Source of the DNA: CAG-632 sp963626805
Lineage (GTDB): Bacteria; Bacillota; Clostridia; Lachnospirales; Lachnospiraceae
Direction: 5' to 3'
Length of the DNA stretch: 64,000 bases
Assembly (NCBI GenBank): GCA_963626805.1
Contig: CAVFXS010000046.1
Span: forward strand, 62,001-126,000
Shown here: piece after piece, positions 34,375 to 43,630 of the stretch
How the letters are laid out: each line of letters starts with the position of its first letter
Position numbering within the stretch: position 1 is the stretch's first letter
Notes under the pieces: model-generated
The model's input: the letters and a program-made list of their open reading frames with translations, nothing else
Database searches by the model: none
What the model was told of the DNA's origin: nothing
Program-made: the position numbers and the translations under genes

Positions 34375-35022
34375 ATGGAAATGGAACGGGATATTTTCTC
34401 CGGTGAGATGATAAATGAATATCTGAGCGAGGATCTGAATGCCGGACTCCTGCATGCCATGTGTGTCAGTGATCTTGCGGCGAAGCTTGCACGGGAGCTG
34501 GAGCTTCCGGAGGAACAGGTACAGGAGATCGCACTGGCAGGAATGGTACATGATATCGGAAAGCTGAAGATCAGCCGTTATATTTACGGACGGCAGGAGG
34601 ATACCATGCGGATAGAGGAGACTCAGTATATCAGGCGGCATGCCCAGCTGGGAGAGCAGATCCTGCGGAAGCAGGGATTTTCGGATAATATCTGTAACAT
34701 GGTGTTATATCATCATGAGAACTATGATGGTTCCGGTTATCCGTTTAATCTGCGTGGCGAGGAGATCCCGCTGGGTGCCAGGATCCTGCGGGTATGTGAT
34801 GTATTTGCGGCGCTGATTGCAGATCGTCCGTATCGGAAGGCATTTGATATAAATACAGCCATCCGGCTGTTAATTGATGAAGTGAAGAACTTTGATATGC
34901 GGGTATTTCTTGCATTTCAGAGTGTGATCCATACGCAGAGTACTCTGGAAGAGCTAGAGGAAATCGAAGAAATGGATGGCAAATCGCATCTGCAGCAGCT
35001 GACGCTGTCGGCAGAAGAGTAA
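34375..35022 (+). CDS. Stand-alone HD-GYP domain protein
   Basis: A 215-residue protein that is almost entirely an HD-GYP domain. MVHDIGKLKI carries the HD metal pair, and HHENYDGSGYPFNLRGEEIPLGARIL is split across the GYP motif and the loop after it. HD-GYP proteins hydrolyse cyclic di-GMP or related dinucleotides. No sensor or receiver domain is attached. ATG 34375 is preferred: the frame is open from 34324 within hemZ, but the region before 34375 reads as unrelated basic residues and a GGTGAG ribosome site lies seven bases upstream. Its place between hemZ and hisS suggests cotranscription only. Confidence 0.8.
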   Translation: MEMERDIFSGEMINEYLSEDLNAGLLHAMCVSDLAAKLARELELPEEQVQEIALAGMVHDIGKLKISRYIYGRQEDTMRIEETQYIRRHAQLGEQILRKQGFSDNICNMVLYHHENYDGSGYPFNLRGEEIPLGARILRVCDVFAALIADRPYRKAFDINTAIRLLIDEVKNFDMRVFLAFQSVIHTQSTLEELEEIEEMDGKSHLQQLTLSAEE

Positions 35023-35053
35023 GCTGTGAAATAAATAGGTGGAGGAAAGATAT

Positions 35054-36310
35054 ATGGCAATGAAAAAGAAGCCGGTTACCGGTATGAAGGACATCTTACC
35101 AAAGGAGATGGCGATCCGTGATTACTGCATCGGATTGATCAAGGAGACATATAAAACATTTGGATTCTGTTCTGTAGAGACCCCATGTGTAGAGCATATT
35201 GAGAACCTGAACAGCAAGCAGGGCGGCGAGAATGAGAAGCTGATCTTTAAGATTCTGAAGCGTGGCGAGAAGTTAAAGCTTGAGGAAGCGAAGGAAGAGC
35301 TGGATCTGGTGGACGGCGGTCTGCGTTATGATCTGACGGTTCCGCTTTCTAGATATTATTCCAATCATGCAAACGAATTACCGAGTCCGTTTAAGGCCCT
35401 TCAGATGGGAAATGTATGGCGGGCAGACCGTCCGCAGCGGGGAAGATACAGACAGTTTATGCAGTGTGATATTGATATTCTGGGTGAGCCTACCATTCTG
35501 GCAGAGATCGAGCTGATCCTTGCAACGACTACACTGCTCGGCAGACTGGATTTTAAGAACTTTACGATCCGGATCAATGACAGACGGATCCTGAAGGCAA
35601 TGGCTGCATACAGCGGATTCCCGGAGGCAGATTATGATACCGTCTTTATCATTCTGGATAAGATGGACAAGATCGGACTGGATGGTGTCCGGGAAGAGCT
35701 GTTGAAGGAAGGGTATGCAGAGGCTTCGGTAGACAAATATCTGGATTTATTTGAAAAGGTAACCGCAGACACGACCGGTGTACAGTATTTACAGGAGACC
35801 CTTGGTGATTTCCTGCCGGCTGAGATCGCAGAGAACTTAAAGACGATCATTGCCAGCGTGGAAAGTACAAAGAGTGCAGAGTTTAAGATGGCATTTGATC
35901 CGACGCTGGTACGAGGAATGTCTTATTATACGGGACCGATTTTTGAGATTTCCATGGATGAATTCGGCGGCTCTGTCGGTGGCGGCGGACGATATGATGA
36001 GATGATCGGTAAGTTTACCGGACAGGCAACACCGGCCTGTGGATTTTCGATTGGATTTGAGCGAATTGTTATGCTGCTGCTGGAGCGTGACTTCCAGATT
36101 CCGGGTACCGGAAAGAAGACGGCATATCTGATCGAGAAGAATATGCCGGAGGACAAGCTGCTTCAAATCCTGGATGAGGCAAAGCAGGCAAGAGCAGATG
36201 GTTCTATCGTAAATATTGCAATCATGAAGAAGAATAAAAAGTTCCAGAAGGAGCAGATGCAGGCAGAAGGTTATGAAGAGTTCCGCGAGTTCTTTATAGA
36301 CCGTATGTAA
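35054..36310 (+). CDS. hisS: Histidyl-tRNA synthetase
   Basis: Charges tRNA-His. It is a 418-residue class II synthetase. Motif 2 is near QMGNVWRADRPQRGRYRQFMQCDIDI (cited in part), the histidine-binding stretch LVRGMSYYTGPIFEI is present, and motif 3 is GFSIGFERIVMLL. The C-terminal anticodon domain follows. ATG 35054 is chosen because GGAGG at 35041-35045 is eight bases upstream; GTG 35039 would place the ribosome site inside the gene. It is followed by aspS after 61 bases, the usual Firmicute pair. No T-box leader is visible. Confidence 0.93.
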   Translation: MAMKKKPVTGMKDILPKEMAIRDYCIGLIKETYKTFGFCSVETPCVEHIENLNSKQGGENEKLIFKILKRGEKLKLEEAKEELDLVDGGLRYDLTVPLSRYYSNHANELPSPFKALQMGNVWRADRPQRGRYRQFMQCDIDILGEPTILAEIELILATTTLLGRLDFKNFTIRINDRRILKAMAAYSGFPEADYDTVFIILDKMDKIGLDGVREELLKEGYAEASVDKYLDLFEKVTADTTGVQYLQETLGDFLPAEIAENLKTIIASVESTKSAEFKMAFDPTLVRGMSYYTGPIFEISMDEFGGSVGGGGRYDEMIGKFTGQATPACGFSIGFERIVMLLLERDFQIPGTGKKTAYLIEKNMPEDKLLQILDEAKQARADGSIVNIAIMKKNKKFQKEQMQAEGYEEFREFFIDRM

Positions 36311-36371
36311 GCGGATGCGGACTGGACAGACAGATAGAAGAGGATGACCGTCAGGTTAAGGAGGAAGAAAG

Positions 36372-38168
36372 ATGGCAGAGTCAATGCAGGGACTTCACAG
36401 AAGTCACAGATGTACAGAAGTAAATAATACAATGATCGGCAATACCGTAACTGTTATGGGCTGGGTACAGAAGAGCCGGAATAAGGGTGGAATCATATTC
36501 GTGGATCTTCGTGACAGAAGTGGTATTTTACAGGTGATTTTTGAAGAGGCAAAGTGCGGAGCAGAGAGCTTCGCCAAGGCAGAGAAGTTACGTTCCGAGT
36601 TCGTGGCAGCAATTACGGGAACGGTTGCAGCCAGAGGTGGAGCTGTGAATGAAAATCTGGCAACCGGTGATATTGAAGTGATTGCAACCGATATCCGGAT
36701 TCTGGCAGAGGCAGAGACCCCTCCGTTCCCAATCGAGGAGAACAGCAAGACCAAGGAAGAGCTTCGTCTGAAGTACCGGTATCTGGATCTGCGTCGTCCG
36801 GATCTGCAGCACAATATTATGATGCGTAGTAAGGTAACGACCTTAACCAGAGCATTTCTGGCTGATGAGGGATTTATTGAGATCGAGACTCCGACCCTGT
36901 GTAAGTCTACACCGGAAGGTGCCAGAGATTATCTGGTTCCGAGCCGTGTTCATCCGGGCGAGTTCTATGCACTGCCACAGTCCCCACAGATCTATAAGCA
37001 GCTGCTGATGTGTTCCGGCTATGATCGTTATTTTCAGATCGCGAGATGCTATCGGGATGAGGATCTGCGTGCAGACAGACAGCCGGAATTCACACAGATC
37101 GATATGGAATTATCCTTCGTAGATGTGGATGATGTCATTGATGTTAATGAGAGATACCTCGCAAAATTATTTAAAGAGGTACTGAATGTAGATGTACAGC
37201 TTCCGATTCAGCGTATGACCTACAAAGAGGCGATGGAGCGGTTTGGTTCCGATAAGCCGGATTTACGGTTTGGTATGGAGCTGTGCGATGTTACCGATGT
37301 GGTAAAGGATTGCGAGTTCGTTGTATTTAAGGGCGCGATTGAAAATGGCGGAAGCGTACGTGGTATTAATGCAAACGGTCAGGGAGCAATGCCGCGTAAG
37401 AAGATCGATGCACTGGTTGATTTTGCAAAGGGATACGGTGCAAAGGGTTTGGCCTATATTGCAATTCAGGAGGATGGAAGCTATAAGTCATCCTTCGCAA
37501 AGTTTATGAAGGAAGAAGAAATGGCAGCACTGGTTGAACGGATGCAGGGTAAACCGGGCGATCTGCTTCTTTTCGCCGCCGATAAGAGCAAGCTGGTGTA
37601 TGATGTATTAGGAGCACTCCGTCTGGAGATCGCAAATCAGCTGGGGCTGCTTCATAAGGATGAGTACCGGTTCGTATGGATCACAGAGTTCCCGCTTCTT
37701 GAGTGGAGCGAAGAGCTTGGAAGATATCAGGCTATGCATCATCCGTTTACGATGCCGATGGAAGAGGATTTACAGTATATTGAGTCTGATCCGGGCCGGG
37801 TACGTGCCAAGGCATATGATATTGTATTAAACGGTACGGAGATTGGTGGCGGTTCTGTCCGTATTCATCAGGATGATATTCAGGAGCAGATGTTCAAGGC
37901 ACTTGGCTTTACCATGGAGCGTGCTTATGATCAGTTTGGCTTCCTGTTAAATGCGTTTAAGTATGGTGTTCCGCCACATGCCGGTCTGGCTTATGGTCTG
38001 GATCGTCTGGTAATGCTGATGGCACAGCAGGATTCCATCCGGGATGTGATCGCATTCCCGAAGGTAAAGGATGCTTCCTGTCTGATGAGTGAGGCACCGA
38101 ATGTAGTGGATCCAAAGCAGTTGGAAGAGCTCGGAATCGAAGTGTCCGCGCAGGAAGAAACCGAGTAA
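36372..38168 (+). CDS. aspS: Aspartyl-tRNA synthetase
   Basis: Charges tRNA-Asp, and possibly tRNA-Asn. It is a 598-residue class II synthetase with an N-terminal OB-fold anticodon domain (VTVMGWVQKSRNKGGIIFVDLRD, cited in part), motif 2 at FQIARCYRDEDLRADRQPEFTQID, a bacterial GAD insert domain near 290-420, and motif 3 at GLAYGLDRLVMLM. This is the long bacterial type. TAAGGAGG lies ten bases before the ATG. It is cotranscribed with hisS in most Firmicutes. Confidence 0.95.
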   Translation: MAESMQGLHRSHRCTEVNNTMIGNTVTVMGWVQKSRNKGGIIFVDLRDRSGILQVIFEEAKCGAESFAKAEKLRSEFVAAITGTVAARGGAVNENLATGDIEVIATDIRILAEAETPPFPIEENSKTKEELRLKYRYLDLRRPDLQHNIMMRSKVTTLTRAFLADEGFIEIETPTLCKSTPEGARDYLVPSRVHPGEFYALPQSPQIYKQLLMCSGYDRYFQIARCYRDEDLRADRQPEFTQIDMELSFVDVDDVIDVNERYLAKLFKEVLNVDVQLPIQRMTYKEAMERFGSDKPDLRFGMELCDVTDVVKDCEFVVFKGAIENGGSVRGINANGQGAMPRKKIDALVDFAKGYGAKGLAYIAIQEDGSYKSSFAKFMKEEEMAALVERMQGKPGDLLLFAADKSKLVYDVLGALRLEIANQLGLLHKDEYRFVWITEFPLLEWSEELGRYQAMHHPFTMPMEEDLQYIESDPGRVRAKAYDIVLNGTEIGGGSVRIHQDDIQEQMFKALGFTMERAYDQFGFLLNAFKYGVPPHAGLAYGLDRLVMLMAQQDSIRDVIAFPKVKDASCLMSEAPNVVDPKQLEELGIEVSAQEETE

Positions 38169-38186
38169 TATGACAAGGGGGATTTC

Positions 38187-39215
38187 ATGAGGAGAATAAA
38201 AGGTGTGCTTGCACTGGGAGTCTGTATATTGCTTACAGGCTGTGGGCAGACAACACTGGAATCGGATATACCGGTAGGGGTGGACGCAGGCTCGGAGCAG
38301 GTAACAGCTTCGGAAGAGATTCTGCTTCCGACCGGCACACCGGGGTATCGGAAGATTGAGGAAGAGTTACCACCACCGGGAGAAACGGTTGAGAATCCGG
38401 GAACCAGAGAGCATTTTTCATTCACATCCGGGGATAAGACCTATGTATTTACGGAGACGGAAGATCTGTGGCTATATAATCAGGCGAAGGTGTATGATCT
38501 GCAGACCCAGTTCATGCTGAATGTAAAGGGACATAAGGTCGGAATCCTGAATCCGGAGACAGAGCCGGAGCTTGACAGCCTGGTGACGGCATATGCGGAT
38601 GACAGGGTGTCGATTTACCGGCAGCAGGACGGAGAGATTGCAGAGAATGAACAGATGTATCTGAAGGTATATGATCTGACCTATCAGATCGAGAACTGGA
38701 CAGAGCTGGTGAATAAAAAGGTGATCGGAATGGATGCCCTGTGTCAGACACTGGCGCAGATGGGAACCGCCATTGTACCGGCAGATAAGGGAGAAACTCT
38801 TACGGATGTAATGACAGGACTTCGGATGAATCCGGTTATGGATCGGTATACGCTGGCATATCGGGAAGGAGTCAATCAGTCAGGCTTTTTATGCTGTTCC
38901 CCGTCAACCGGAGATGCAAATCATGACAATGTAAGCATTTATATGTCTGTACAGATACCGAACTGGAATACCTATGCCGTACTTCATTTTGAAGCGGTGC
39001 CGGATTACCGGGAGCGGCTGGAGGATACCGGAGAGGCCTATGACGGACATCCGATCTATGTGGATTATACCGGAGAATTGAAATATTTTCTGATCGGGGA
39101 AGACGGCAGATGTGTATACCTCGATGGAGTTCCGGAAAGTAATGAAAAAAACGTACGCAGCTATACCGCAAAGGAAGCCGCATACGTCTTTGACTTAGTA
39201 TTACTTGGAGAGTAA
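38187..39215 (+). CDS. Predicted lipoprotein of unknown function
   Basis: A 342-residue exported lipoprotein. The N-terminus is a classic type II signal: MRRIKG, a hydrophobic stretch, and the lipobox LLTGC with Cys19 as the lipidated residue. A Pro/Glu/Thr-rich linker (about 20-70) precedes a folded domain. No enzyme motif was recognised. The pattern YDLQTQFMLNVKGHKVGI and VDYTGELKYFLIGEDG suggest beta-rich structure. It follows aspS by 18 bases and ends before a two-way terminator, so it is probably expressed with the synthetases. Confidence 0.75.
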   Translation: MRRIKGVLALGVCILLTGCGQTTLESDIPVGVDAGSEQVTASEEILLPTGTPGYRKIEEELPPPGETVENPGTREHFSFTSGDKTYVFTETEDLWLYNQAKVYDLQTQFMLNVKGHKVGILNPETEPELDSLVTAYADDRVSIYRQQDGEIAENEQMYLKVYDLTYQIENWTELVNKKVIGMDALCQTLAQMGTAIVPADKGETLTDVMTGLRMNPVMDRYTLAYREGVNQSGFLCCSPSTGDANHDNVSIYMSVQIPNWNTYAVLHFEAVPDYRERLEDTGEAYDGHPIYVDYTGELKYFLIGEDGRCVYLDGVPESNEKNVRSYTAKEAAYVFDLVLLGE

Positions 39216-39232
39216 TCGTGAATGCTTTATCA

Positions 39233-39266
39233 GGGAGAGAGTCCTTACAGGCTCTCTCCTAATTTT
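39233..39266. terminator. Two-way terminator between the lipoprotein and epimerase-mannanase genes
   Basis: GGAGAGAG at 39234-39241 pairs with CTCTCTCC at 39252-39259 around a 10-base loop, followed on the plus strand by AT-rich TAATTTTA. On the minus strand it overlaps the last codons of the fusion gene. Confidence 0.6.
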
Positions 39267-41356
39267 ATTGTATAATCGCTGGCATATAATGCTTTCAGGG
39301 ATTCATCATAGTTGTGCTCCTCGGTCAGGCAGAATTCCTTTGACCAGGTCATGAAGTAAGACCATGGAACGCGGCTTTCCTGAATCATGGTGATATCAGG
39401 AATCACACCGACCTCACTCAGTGCAGCCAGCTTCTCACAACTGGTATTGGCGGTCAGTTCCTCGTACTGTTCCTTGTAGTCTGTAACGGTATGTGGAGCT
39501 ACATAAATATCCCAGGAAACAATATCTACATAATCATCGCCCGGATATCCCTCTTTGGATGGGCAGCTCCATACCCAGATCAGGTTGTTCAGGTGCTTCA
39601 CATCTGTAAAGTAATGATACATCAGCTTGTATAACTCACTGGCAATCTTAGGACCTTTGGATGCCCACCAGAACCAGGTGCCTTCTGATTCGTGGAACGG
39701 ACGCCAGAGTACCGGAATATGCTCAATCTGGAATCTTGCCAGCTGATCGGCAATCAGATCCAGATCACGGAAAAATGCAGCCCGCTCGTCTGTCCCTTCA
39801 ATCAATACCTGATAAGGACTGAAATCCGTGTTGCGGGTATAAAAGGCCTTATCGCGGCCGCCGATTGGTGAGAACCAGTGGAAGCAGAAGCTTACGATGC
39901 CATTGCTTTCCTTTGCCCAGTTCAGAGCTGTCTCTACGGTGTTTTTGTTCTCCTCTACTTCAGCCCGGCATACATCATCCATATCGTCATAATTGATATT
40001 GGAAGAGTAAGAAAGGAGCTCAAAGCCCTGCAGCTTTGGATAGCATCCGGTCAGGTCATGGATGTGAACCCGTTCCTCCATAGGAATGGTCTGTGTATGC
40101 TGTCCGGTGATCAGACGCTTGCCTGCGTTCTTGTAAAGGTCACGGAGCAGTGTTTTTACTTCTTTGGTTGCGTTCTTGTTTATCGGCTCCATGAAAGCGG
40201 TTCTGCGCATGATCTCCATGCACATCCTGCCGTTGTGGTACGGACACTTCCAAGGCTCTACGATTGGAAGACGGCTGGACGGAACACCGTCAGCGTCTAC
40301 CTCTGAGTACCATTCAGAGCCTTCGCGCGGATCCAGCAGATGCTCTTCAATGTAGGTCCAGATGTTCTCAGCGGCATCCAGATAACGCATATCGCGGGTC
40401 TTCTGATATGCATTGTAGAAACCGATGATAGCCTCGCACTGTACCCACCAGATACGGGTGGTTAATACGACACCCTTTTCAGCCTCCGCCATAACGGAAT
40501 GATCCTCATAGGCTACCTGATAGATCTGCTCGGTCAGGTCCAGGATCATCGGGGCCAGCTTCTCAGATAATTCACGGTCACCCAGAACATCCAGAGCACG
40601 GTCGATCAGCCAGGTTGCTTCGATATCATGACCGTAAGAATGAAGATCCAGAATGGAATTCATGTCAGAATCGAAGAATACCTCCAGACGATGACGCTCC
40701 GGGCAGTAAACAGAGTTATAAAACTCATCCACGGTCCAGTAGAGACGCTTCCGTACTTCTTCGTTTGGAGCTACCCGGTGCAGCTCGGTATAAGCCTCAC
40801 AGACATGCAGGAGTGTATTCATAGTCTTATCGGCAATGACGTTATTCTCAGACAGCTTATCATTTACATTCGGAACGAAATCAATGGTATAGGATTCGCC
40901 GTAACCATCACCCAGCCGACATTTTGTCTCGATGACGTGGAATAAGTCCATGGCAATATCCAGTGCTTCCCGACAGCCGGTTGCATCATAATAAGAAGCC
41001 AGTGCATAGATTGCAAATGCCTGATTGTAGGTGTGCTTGGTAGAGTCATCAATCTTACCGTCATAGGTCATGGACCAGTAGATACCGCCGTTCTCCTGAT
41101 CGATGCAGTAGGTCTTTAAAAACTCAAAGGCGTGATCTGCATAAGGAAGCACAGAAGCATCCCTGGTTGTCAGATAAACATTCGAGAAGAACCACAGAAT
41201 ACGGCTGTTCAGGATGCAGCCCTTAACGGCTTTCTTGTCCAGCTTCAGATCGAAATCCAGCATGCCGTAGAAACCTCCGAAGTCAGGATCCATCATGCCC
41301 TCCCAGAAAGGCAGGATACAGTTGTTTAAGTTGTTGATAACACTTTCACGTAACAT
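39245..41356 (-). CDS. Fusion of cellobiose/mannobiose 2-epimerase and GH26 beta-mannanase
   Basis: A 703-residue cytosolic protein with two enzymes. Residues 1 to about 388 are an (alpha/alpha)6 AGE-family epimerase: HTYNQAFAIYAL near 108, YGHDIEATWL with H243, and PYHNGR with the likely catalytic H374. Residues about 400-703 are a GH26 glycoside hydrolase: WRPFHESEGTWFWW with acid/base E556 and LSEVG with nucleophile E648. There is no signal peptide. I infer that the GH26 part trims imported beta-mannooligosaccharides and the epimerase turns mannobiose into mannosyl-glucose for a GH130 phosphorylase, which is not in this window. The gene is divergent from an AraC regulator that probably controls it. 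Confidence 0.88.
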   Translation of the reverse strand: MLRESVINNLNNCILPFWEGMMDPDFGGFYGMLDFDLKLDKKAVKGCILNSRILWFFSNVYLTTRDASVLPYADHAFEFLKTYCIDQENGGIYWSMTYDGKIDDSTKHTYNQAFAIYALASYYDATGCREALDIAMDLFHVIETKCRLGDGYGESYTIDFVPNVNDKLSENNVIADKTMNTLLHVCEAYTELHRVAPNEEVRKRLYWTVDEFYNSVYCPERHRLEVFFDSDMNSILDLHSYGHDIEATWLIDRALDVLGDRELSEKLAPMILDLTEQIYQVAYEDHSVMAEAEKGVVLTTRIWWVQCEAIIGFYNAYQKTRDMRYLDAAENIWTYIEEHLLDPREGSEWYSEVDADGVPSSRLPIVEPWKCPYHNGRMCMEIMRRTAFMEPINKNATKEVKTLLRDLYKNAGKRLITGQHTQTIPMEERVHIHDLTGCYPKLQGFELLSYSSNINYDDMDDVCRAEVEENKNTVETALNWAKESNGIVSFCFHWFSPIGGRDKAFYTRNTDFSPYQVLIEGTDERAAFFRDLDLIADQLARFQIEHIPVLWRPFHESEGTWFWWASKGPKIASELYKLMYHYFTDVKHLNNLIWVWSCPSKEGYPGDDYVDIVSWDIYVAPHTVTDYKEQYEELTANTSCEKLAALSEVGVIPDITMIQESRVPWSYFMTWSKEFCLTEEHNYDESLKALYASDYTIKLGESL

Positions 41357-41395
41357 TGTAATACCTCCATTGTAAATTATAATATAAATGTTTTG

Positions 41396-41410
41396 AATCT
41401 GGTTCAGATT
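41396..41410. promoter_or_regulatory. Candidate operator between the mannan fusion gene and the AraC gene
   Basis: A perfect dyad AATCTG-GTT-CAGATT lies 40 bases before the fusion-gene start. AATCTG recurs at 41432-41437, and GCAGTT/AACTGC at 41418-41445 forms another dyad. On the minus strand TATAAT lies just downstream, between the dyad and the start codon. AraC-type binding here is a guess. Confidence 0.35.
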
Positions 41411-41574
41411 TGAATGAGCAGTTATAAAACCAATCTGTAAACTGCTTAATTTATGACTTTATTATAGGAATCATAATATGCACAATCTAGAACATAAAAA
41501 TCAAAAAATAGAACAAATCTCTTCAAAAATGAAAAACGAGGTGGTAAACTGGGAACAGGAGGTGTGGACCGGAT

Positions 41575-42450
41575 ATGGAATTATTTGAATATATTGATGT
41601 CATGAATACACCGTATCAGATTTATCTGGAGGATGTACAGGATCTTACGTTTTATGTACGCGGTCACTGGCATTATTTTATGGAGATTCTGTATGTGACA
41701 GAGGGAAGCATTCATGTGGATTGCGGGAAGTATCGTTATACATTGACTCCGGGGATGATGATCGTACTTCCGCCGAAGATGCTCCACCGGATCCGGATGC
41801 ATGGGGAGCTTCCGATTCGGTATGTGGTGGTGAAGTTTGATCTGAATGTGATCCGGATTCCGGGAGTTTACCTGCCGACGATCCGGAAGACGCTGGCTAT
41901 GGTACAGGAACGGGATCCAATGATATTTGATCGGGAGAGGCAGGAAAGCTATGGTCTGGGAACATTAATTCTGGATTGCCTGAAGGAACAGCAGGAGAAA
42001 CAGTTTGGGTATGAATTAAATATTTATTCCAATCTGGCAACGATGCTGATCCGCATGATTCGGAATTGGACACCGGAGCGCAAGGAGCTTCAGGGGACGG
42101 ATAAGGCCGAGACCGGAGAACAGTTTTTTGATCACATTCTGGAATATATTGATGCACATTCCGGAGAGGCACTCCGGGTACAGGAGCTGGCCGGGCTGAG
42201 TGGAATGAGTTATTCGAATTTTGCGAAACTGTTTAAATTACAATATGGGCGTTCCTGTAAAGAGTATATTGAATATATCCGGATATCCAAAGCAGAGGAG
42301 CTGGTGCTTTACAGTGATTACGAGATCAGCTACATTGCTCAGGAAACCGGATTTGCGGATGCAAGCCACTTTATCCGGATATATAAGAAATTCAAGGGGG
42401 AAACGCCAAAGCAGGCAAGGCTGCTTACAAAATCTCTAACAGAGTGTTAA
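41575..42450 (+). CDS. AraC-family transcriptional regulator with cupin sensor domain
   Basis: A 291-residue AraC/XylS regulator. The N-terminal cupin-like sugar domain includes HWHYFMEILYVTEGSI and TPGMMIVLPPKMLHRI. The C-terminal 100 residues carry two helix-turn-helix units: LRVQELAGLSGMSYSNFAKLFK and ISYIAQETGFADASHFIRIYKKF, the second with the family signature. AGGAGG lies upstream, with a rather long gap of about 13 bases to the ATG. It is divergent from the epimerase-mannanase fusion and probably activates it on mannooligosaccharide. It overlaps the end of the next, convergent gene by 26 bases. Confidence 0.88.
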   Translation: MELFEYIDVMNTPYQIYLEDVQDLTFYVRGHWHYFMEILYVTEGSIHVDCGKYRYTLTPGMMIVLPPKMLHRIRMHGELPIRYVVVKFDLNVIRIPGVYLPTIRKTLAMVQERDPMIFDRERQESYGLGTLILDCLKEQQEKQFGYELNIYSNLATMLIRMIRNWTPERKELQGTDKAETGEQFFDHILEYIDAHSGEALRVQELAGLSGMSYSNFAKLFKLQYGRSCKEYIEYIRISKAEELVLYSDYEISYIAQETGFADASHFIRIYKKFKGETPKQARLLTKSLTEC

Positions 42451-43519
42451 CCAGCCGGTCATCATCCTCTGGGTTTAGGAAGCAGAAGCGGATATACTCC
42501 GGACCAAGACCGATGAAGTTCGAACAGTCACGGATCATGAGACCCTTCCGGATACAATGCTCAAATGCATCCGAAGCAGTCACGCCGTCTTTCAGGATCT
42601 GCAGCAGGACAAAGTTGGTTGTCGGCTGATATACCTTTAAAGTGCCTCTGGTACGAAGGGTAGAACAGATCAGACCCTGTTCCTGAGAGATCAGATCGCG
42701 GGTTTTGCAGATATAGTCCTGATCGGTAAACATCACAGTTCCGGCATAGGCAGCCAGTGAGCTGATGGACCATGGATTGCTGTGCTTGTGCAGATAGTGG
42801 AGCAGTTTTTCGTTTGATATACAGGCATAGCCGAGACGGAGACCCGGTGCTGCAAAAAACTTTGATACACTGCGGAGTACGATCAGGTTGTTGTACTTTT
42901 TCACCAATGGGATTGCGGAGACCAAGGATACATCCTTAACAAACTCTACATAGGTCTCATCAACCAGAAGAAATGCGGAGCATTCCTTACATTTCTTAAT
43001 GATGGTCTCTACCTGGCTGATGCTTAAACAGGTGGAGGTCGGGTTGTTTGGATTGCACAGCACTACTAAGTCTACAGATTCATCGATCTGCTCGCAGAGC
43101 CTGACCGGATCTGATTTGAAATCATCCTCTGCGGAAAGAACATAGTCGATCACATCACTCCTGATCGCCTTTAGATCACGCTTATATTCGGAATAGGTAG
43201 GTTCTACAACCAGAGTCCTCTTTGGCTTGATTGTCCGGATAAATGTAACGATCAGCTCTGTTGTGCCGCTTCCGGGCAGGATATGGTCTGCCTCAGCACC
43301 GGTATAGGCATGAATAGCTTCCCGCAGCTCTTTATAGTCCCGATCCGGATAATCGGTGAGAACATCGAGGTTCTCCTGCAGAGCCTTCTTTAAAACCGGA
43401 GATAATCCAAGAGGATTTACATTAGAGGCAAATGGTCGGATATCTGCCCGCTTGATTCCGTATAATTGTTCTACTTTCTCTAAATCACTGCCGTGAAACT
43501 GATCTGCTGGCTGTAACAT
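42425..43519 (-). CDS. HisC/CobD-like PLP-dependent aminotransferase or decarboxylase
   Basis: A 364-residue fold-type I PLP enzyme of the histidinol-phosphate aminotransferase/threonine-phosphate decarboxylase group. Its marks are ILPGSGTTELIVTF, LCNPNNPTS, VDETYVEF, and SVSKFFAAPGLRLGY with the Schiff-base Lys. No histidine or cobalamin gene is nearby, so the reaction is open. It is related to the C-terminal half of the fusion gene at 10569. The frame is open to 43708, but ATG 43519 follows GGAGAGGG and starts the homologous part; a longer form would overlap the divergent gene. It is convergent with the AraC gene. Confidence 0.75.
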   Translation of the reverse strand: MLQPADQFHGSDLEKVEQLYGIKRADIRPFASNVNPLGLSPVLKKALQENLDVLTDYPDRDYKELREAIHAYTGAEADHILPGSGTTELIVTFIRTIKPKRTLVVEPTYSEYKRDLKAIRSDVIDYVLSAEDDFKSDPVRLCEQIDESVDLVVLCNPNNPTSTCLSISQVETIIKKCKECSAFLLVDETYVEFVKDVSLVSAIPLVKKYNNLIVLRSVSKFFAAPGLRLGYACISNEKLLHYLHKHSNPWSISSLAAYAGTVMFTDQDYICKTRDLISQEQGLICSTLRTRGTLKVYQPTTNFVLLQILKDGVTASDAFEHCIRKGLMIRDCSNFIGLGPEYIRFCFLNPEDDDRLVNTLLEIL

Positions 43520-43558
43520 AAAAAAATCCCTCTCCTTCTTTTCTATTTCGACAATCTT

Positions 43559-43567
43559 TGGTATAAT
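43559..43567 (+). promoter_or_regulatory. Extended -10 promoter of the solenoid/actin-fold operon
   Basis: TGG followed by TATAAT (43562-43567), an extended -10 with perfect hexamer, 63 bases before the start codon. No good -35 box is seen, as is usual for this promoter type. Confidence 0.5.
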
Positions 43568-43630
43568 ATAGCTAATTATGTTATGGATTATTATAGACCA
43601 TATCAGGAAGGATTGGCAAGGGTGTTGTAG

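Noticed and set aside
42444..43100. Antisense frames inside the CobD/HisC-like gene and the C-terminal stretch of the AraC gene
   Set aside because: The convergent genes overlap by only 26 bases and both have clear families; the other frames show no family motif or start signal.
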